Assembly (NCBI GenBank): GCA_024743015.1
Contig: JANSXJ010000224.1
Location: 1-6,141, forward strand
Reading direction: 5' to 3'
DNA: 6,141 nt
Origin: Hyphomonas sp.
GTDB taxonomy: Bacteria; Pseudomonadota; Alphaproteobacteria; Caulobacterales; Hyphomonadaceae
Shown here: piece by piece, positions 5,213 to 6,141 of the stretch
How positions within the stretch are numbered: the stretch's first letter is position 1
How the letters are laid out: each line of letters begins with the position of its first letter
Program-made: the position numbers and the translations under genes
The notes under the pieces: generated by a model
Seen by the model: the letters and a program-made list of their open reading frames with translations, nothing else
What the model was told of the DNA's origin: nothing
The model's database searches: none

Positions 5213-6081
5213 AACAGGGGACACTCGATCTGGAAACCAGCCACTCGCCGTTGGAAACAGCGATTGAGGGGAGTTTTTTCCGGAATTTCATCACGACGCT
5301 CATCATCGTAAACGCGATTATTCTTGGCGTGCTGACCTATGAAAGCTCGCTATCGCCGGGCTTTGTTGCGTCATTGAGCTGGTTCGATCAGGCTGTGACG
5401 ATTATTTTCGCCGGCGAGATCGCGCTGAAATTGATCGTTTATCGCCTGAATTTCTTTCGGAATGGCTGGAACTGGTTCGACTTTCTGGTGGTCGGGATTT
5501 CGCTTGTCCCGGGCGGAGCAGCGTTCTCGGTCCTGCGCGCCCTGCGCGTTCTGCGCGTTCTGAGATTGTTGCACATCGTACCGATGATGCGGCGGATCAC
5601 CGAGGCTTTGCTGAACGCGCTGCCTGGTATGGGCGCAATCCTCGCCGTCCTCGCGCTGCTGACCTATGTCGGCGCGGTCATGGCCACCAATATGTATGGC
5701 AACACCGACAATCCCGAAGTCGTGGAGCTGTTCGGTGATCTGCCGAGCTCAGCCTATTCGCTGTTTCAGGTCATGACCATGGACGGGTGGCGGTTCGAGG
5801 TTGTGCAGAAAGTCGTTGATGACGGGCATCCTTATGCGCCGCTCTTCTTCCTGCTCTTCATCTTCGTCGCAAGTTTTGCCGTCCTCAACTTGTTCATCGC
5901 CTTGATCGTTGACGCGCTCGCCGAAGAGCAGCGCGCCGCAACAGACGAGCTTCTCGACGAAATCGAGGGAGAAATGGATGAGGAATTCGAGACCGCCGAT
6001 AAAGAGCGGGAACAAATCATCACCATGCTCACCGAGCTCAAGAAGGACATTGCGGCGCTCAAAGCAGAACGTTCCGACTAG
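5209..6081 (+). CDS. Voltage-gated cation channel, BacNav-type single 6-TM subunit
   Basis: This 290-residue inner-membrane protein has the layout of NaChBac-like channels, which work as homotetramers. S1 lies at about 28-44, S2 at 60-78 (with E70 and K74), S3 at 88-100 (NWFDFLVVGISLV), and S4 at 107-121 with arginines at 110, 113, 116 and 119, every third residue, as in a working voltage sensor. S5 follows at about 140-162, then a turret, a pore helix and the selectivity filter TMDGW (190-194), and S6 at 211-236 with the usual NLFIALIVDAL ending. The tail (237-288) is acidic and predicted helical, like the neck and coiled coil of BacNav proteins. Known Na+ channels have TLESW in the filter, so Asp192 in place of Glu is notable and selectivity for Na+ is not assured. 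The ATG at 5209 is preferred; an in-frame TTG at 5170 would add 13 residues but has no ribosome binding site. Confidence 0.9.
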   Translation: MKQGTLDLETSHSPLETAIEGSFFRNFITTLIIVNAIILGVLTYESSLSPGFVASLSWFDQAVTIIFAGEIALKLIVYRLNFFRNGWNWFDFLVVGISLVPGGAAFSVLRALRVLRVLRLLHIVPMMRRITEALLNALPGMGAILAVLALLTYVGAVMATNMYGNTDNPEVVELFGDLPSSAYSLFQVMTMDGWRFEVVQKVVDDGHPYAPLFFLLFIFVASFAVLNLFIALIVDALAEEQRAATDELLDEIEGEMDEEFETADKEREQIITMLTELKKDIAALKAERSD

Positions 6082-6092
6082 GCCACGCCATT

Positions 6093-6127
6093 AAAAAAAG
6101 TCCCGCCAGCAAGGGTACTGGCGGGAC
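6093..6127 (-). terminator. Intrinsic terminator for a convergent gene beyond the right edge
   Basis: GTCCCGCCAG (6100-6109) and CTGGCGGGAC (6118-6127) are perfectly complementary over 10 bp around an 8-nt loop. Seven A's lie directly to the left (6093-6099), so on the minus strand the stem is followed by seven T's, the form of a Rho-independent terminator for leftward transcription. On the plus strand no T-tract follows, so the channel transcript, whose stop is 18 nt before the stem, would get only a stable 3' hairpin. Confidence 0.85.
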
Positions 6128-6141
6128 CAAGCCGGAAGCCG

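Noticed and set aside
1..6141. tRNA, rRNA, CRISPR array, insertion sequence or prophage signs
   Set aside because: No such structures, terminal repeats, transposase or integrase sequence was seen on either strand.

Overview
The window reads as a stretch of alphaproteobacterial chromosome. The clearest lineage clue is a fragment of ribosomal protein bL31 at the left edge: its visible residues have the alphaproteobacterial look (DYH near residue 9, [14 protein letters not shown]) and lack the first zinc-ligand cysteine pair. The moderately high GC, GTG start use and the mix of queF, DUF2270 and BacNav-type genes suggest a marine Caulobacterales/Maricaulales (Hyphomonadaceae-like) organism. That last step is inference; nothing here fixes genus.

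Layout. Bases 1-86 hold the 5' part of rpmE (bL31) on the minus strand. A 186-bp divergent intergenic region leads to a small secreted orphan protein with four cysteines in its mature part (273-737, plus). Convergent to it, and read right to left, is a four-gene minus-strand block: a CaCA-family Na+/Ca2+ exchanger (3817-2789), queF for queuosine synthesis (GTG start at 2787, 1 nt after the exchanger stop), an unrecognised secreted helical protein (2258-1512) and a DUF2270 membrane protein (1488-778). The first two are tightly coupled. The third follows a 61-nt gap that can fold as an RNA hairpin. The fourth has a possible leaderless promoter of its own.

From a 105-bp divergent promoter region (3818-3922) a plus-strand group runs the other way: an NTF2-like (DUF4440/SnoaL type) lipoprotein (3923-4399), a glyoxalase-like VOC protein (4402-5142, 2-nt gap) and a single-repeat voltage-gated cation channel of the BacNav type (5209-6081). 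The channel start overlaps the stop of an 8-codon leader ORF. A strong hairpin after the channel has its T-tract on the minus strand, so it looks like the terminator of an unseen convergent gene to the right.

How the genes relate. The window has two cation transport genes, an exchanger and a voltage-gated channel, on opposite strands, plus tRNA modification and envelope proteins of unknown role. I see no defence system, mobile element, CRISPR array, tRNA or rRNA. Most of it is ordinary housekeeping and accessory sequence. The points most worth checking are the channel's TMDGW selectivity filter, the leader ORF in front of it, and the 9-bp tandem repeats that encode its voltage sensor.
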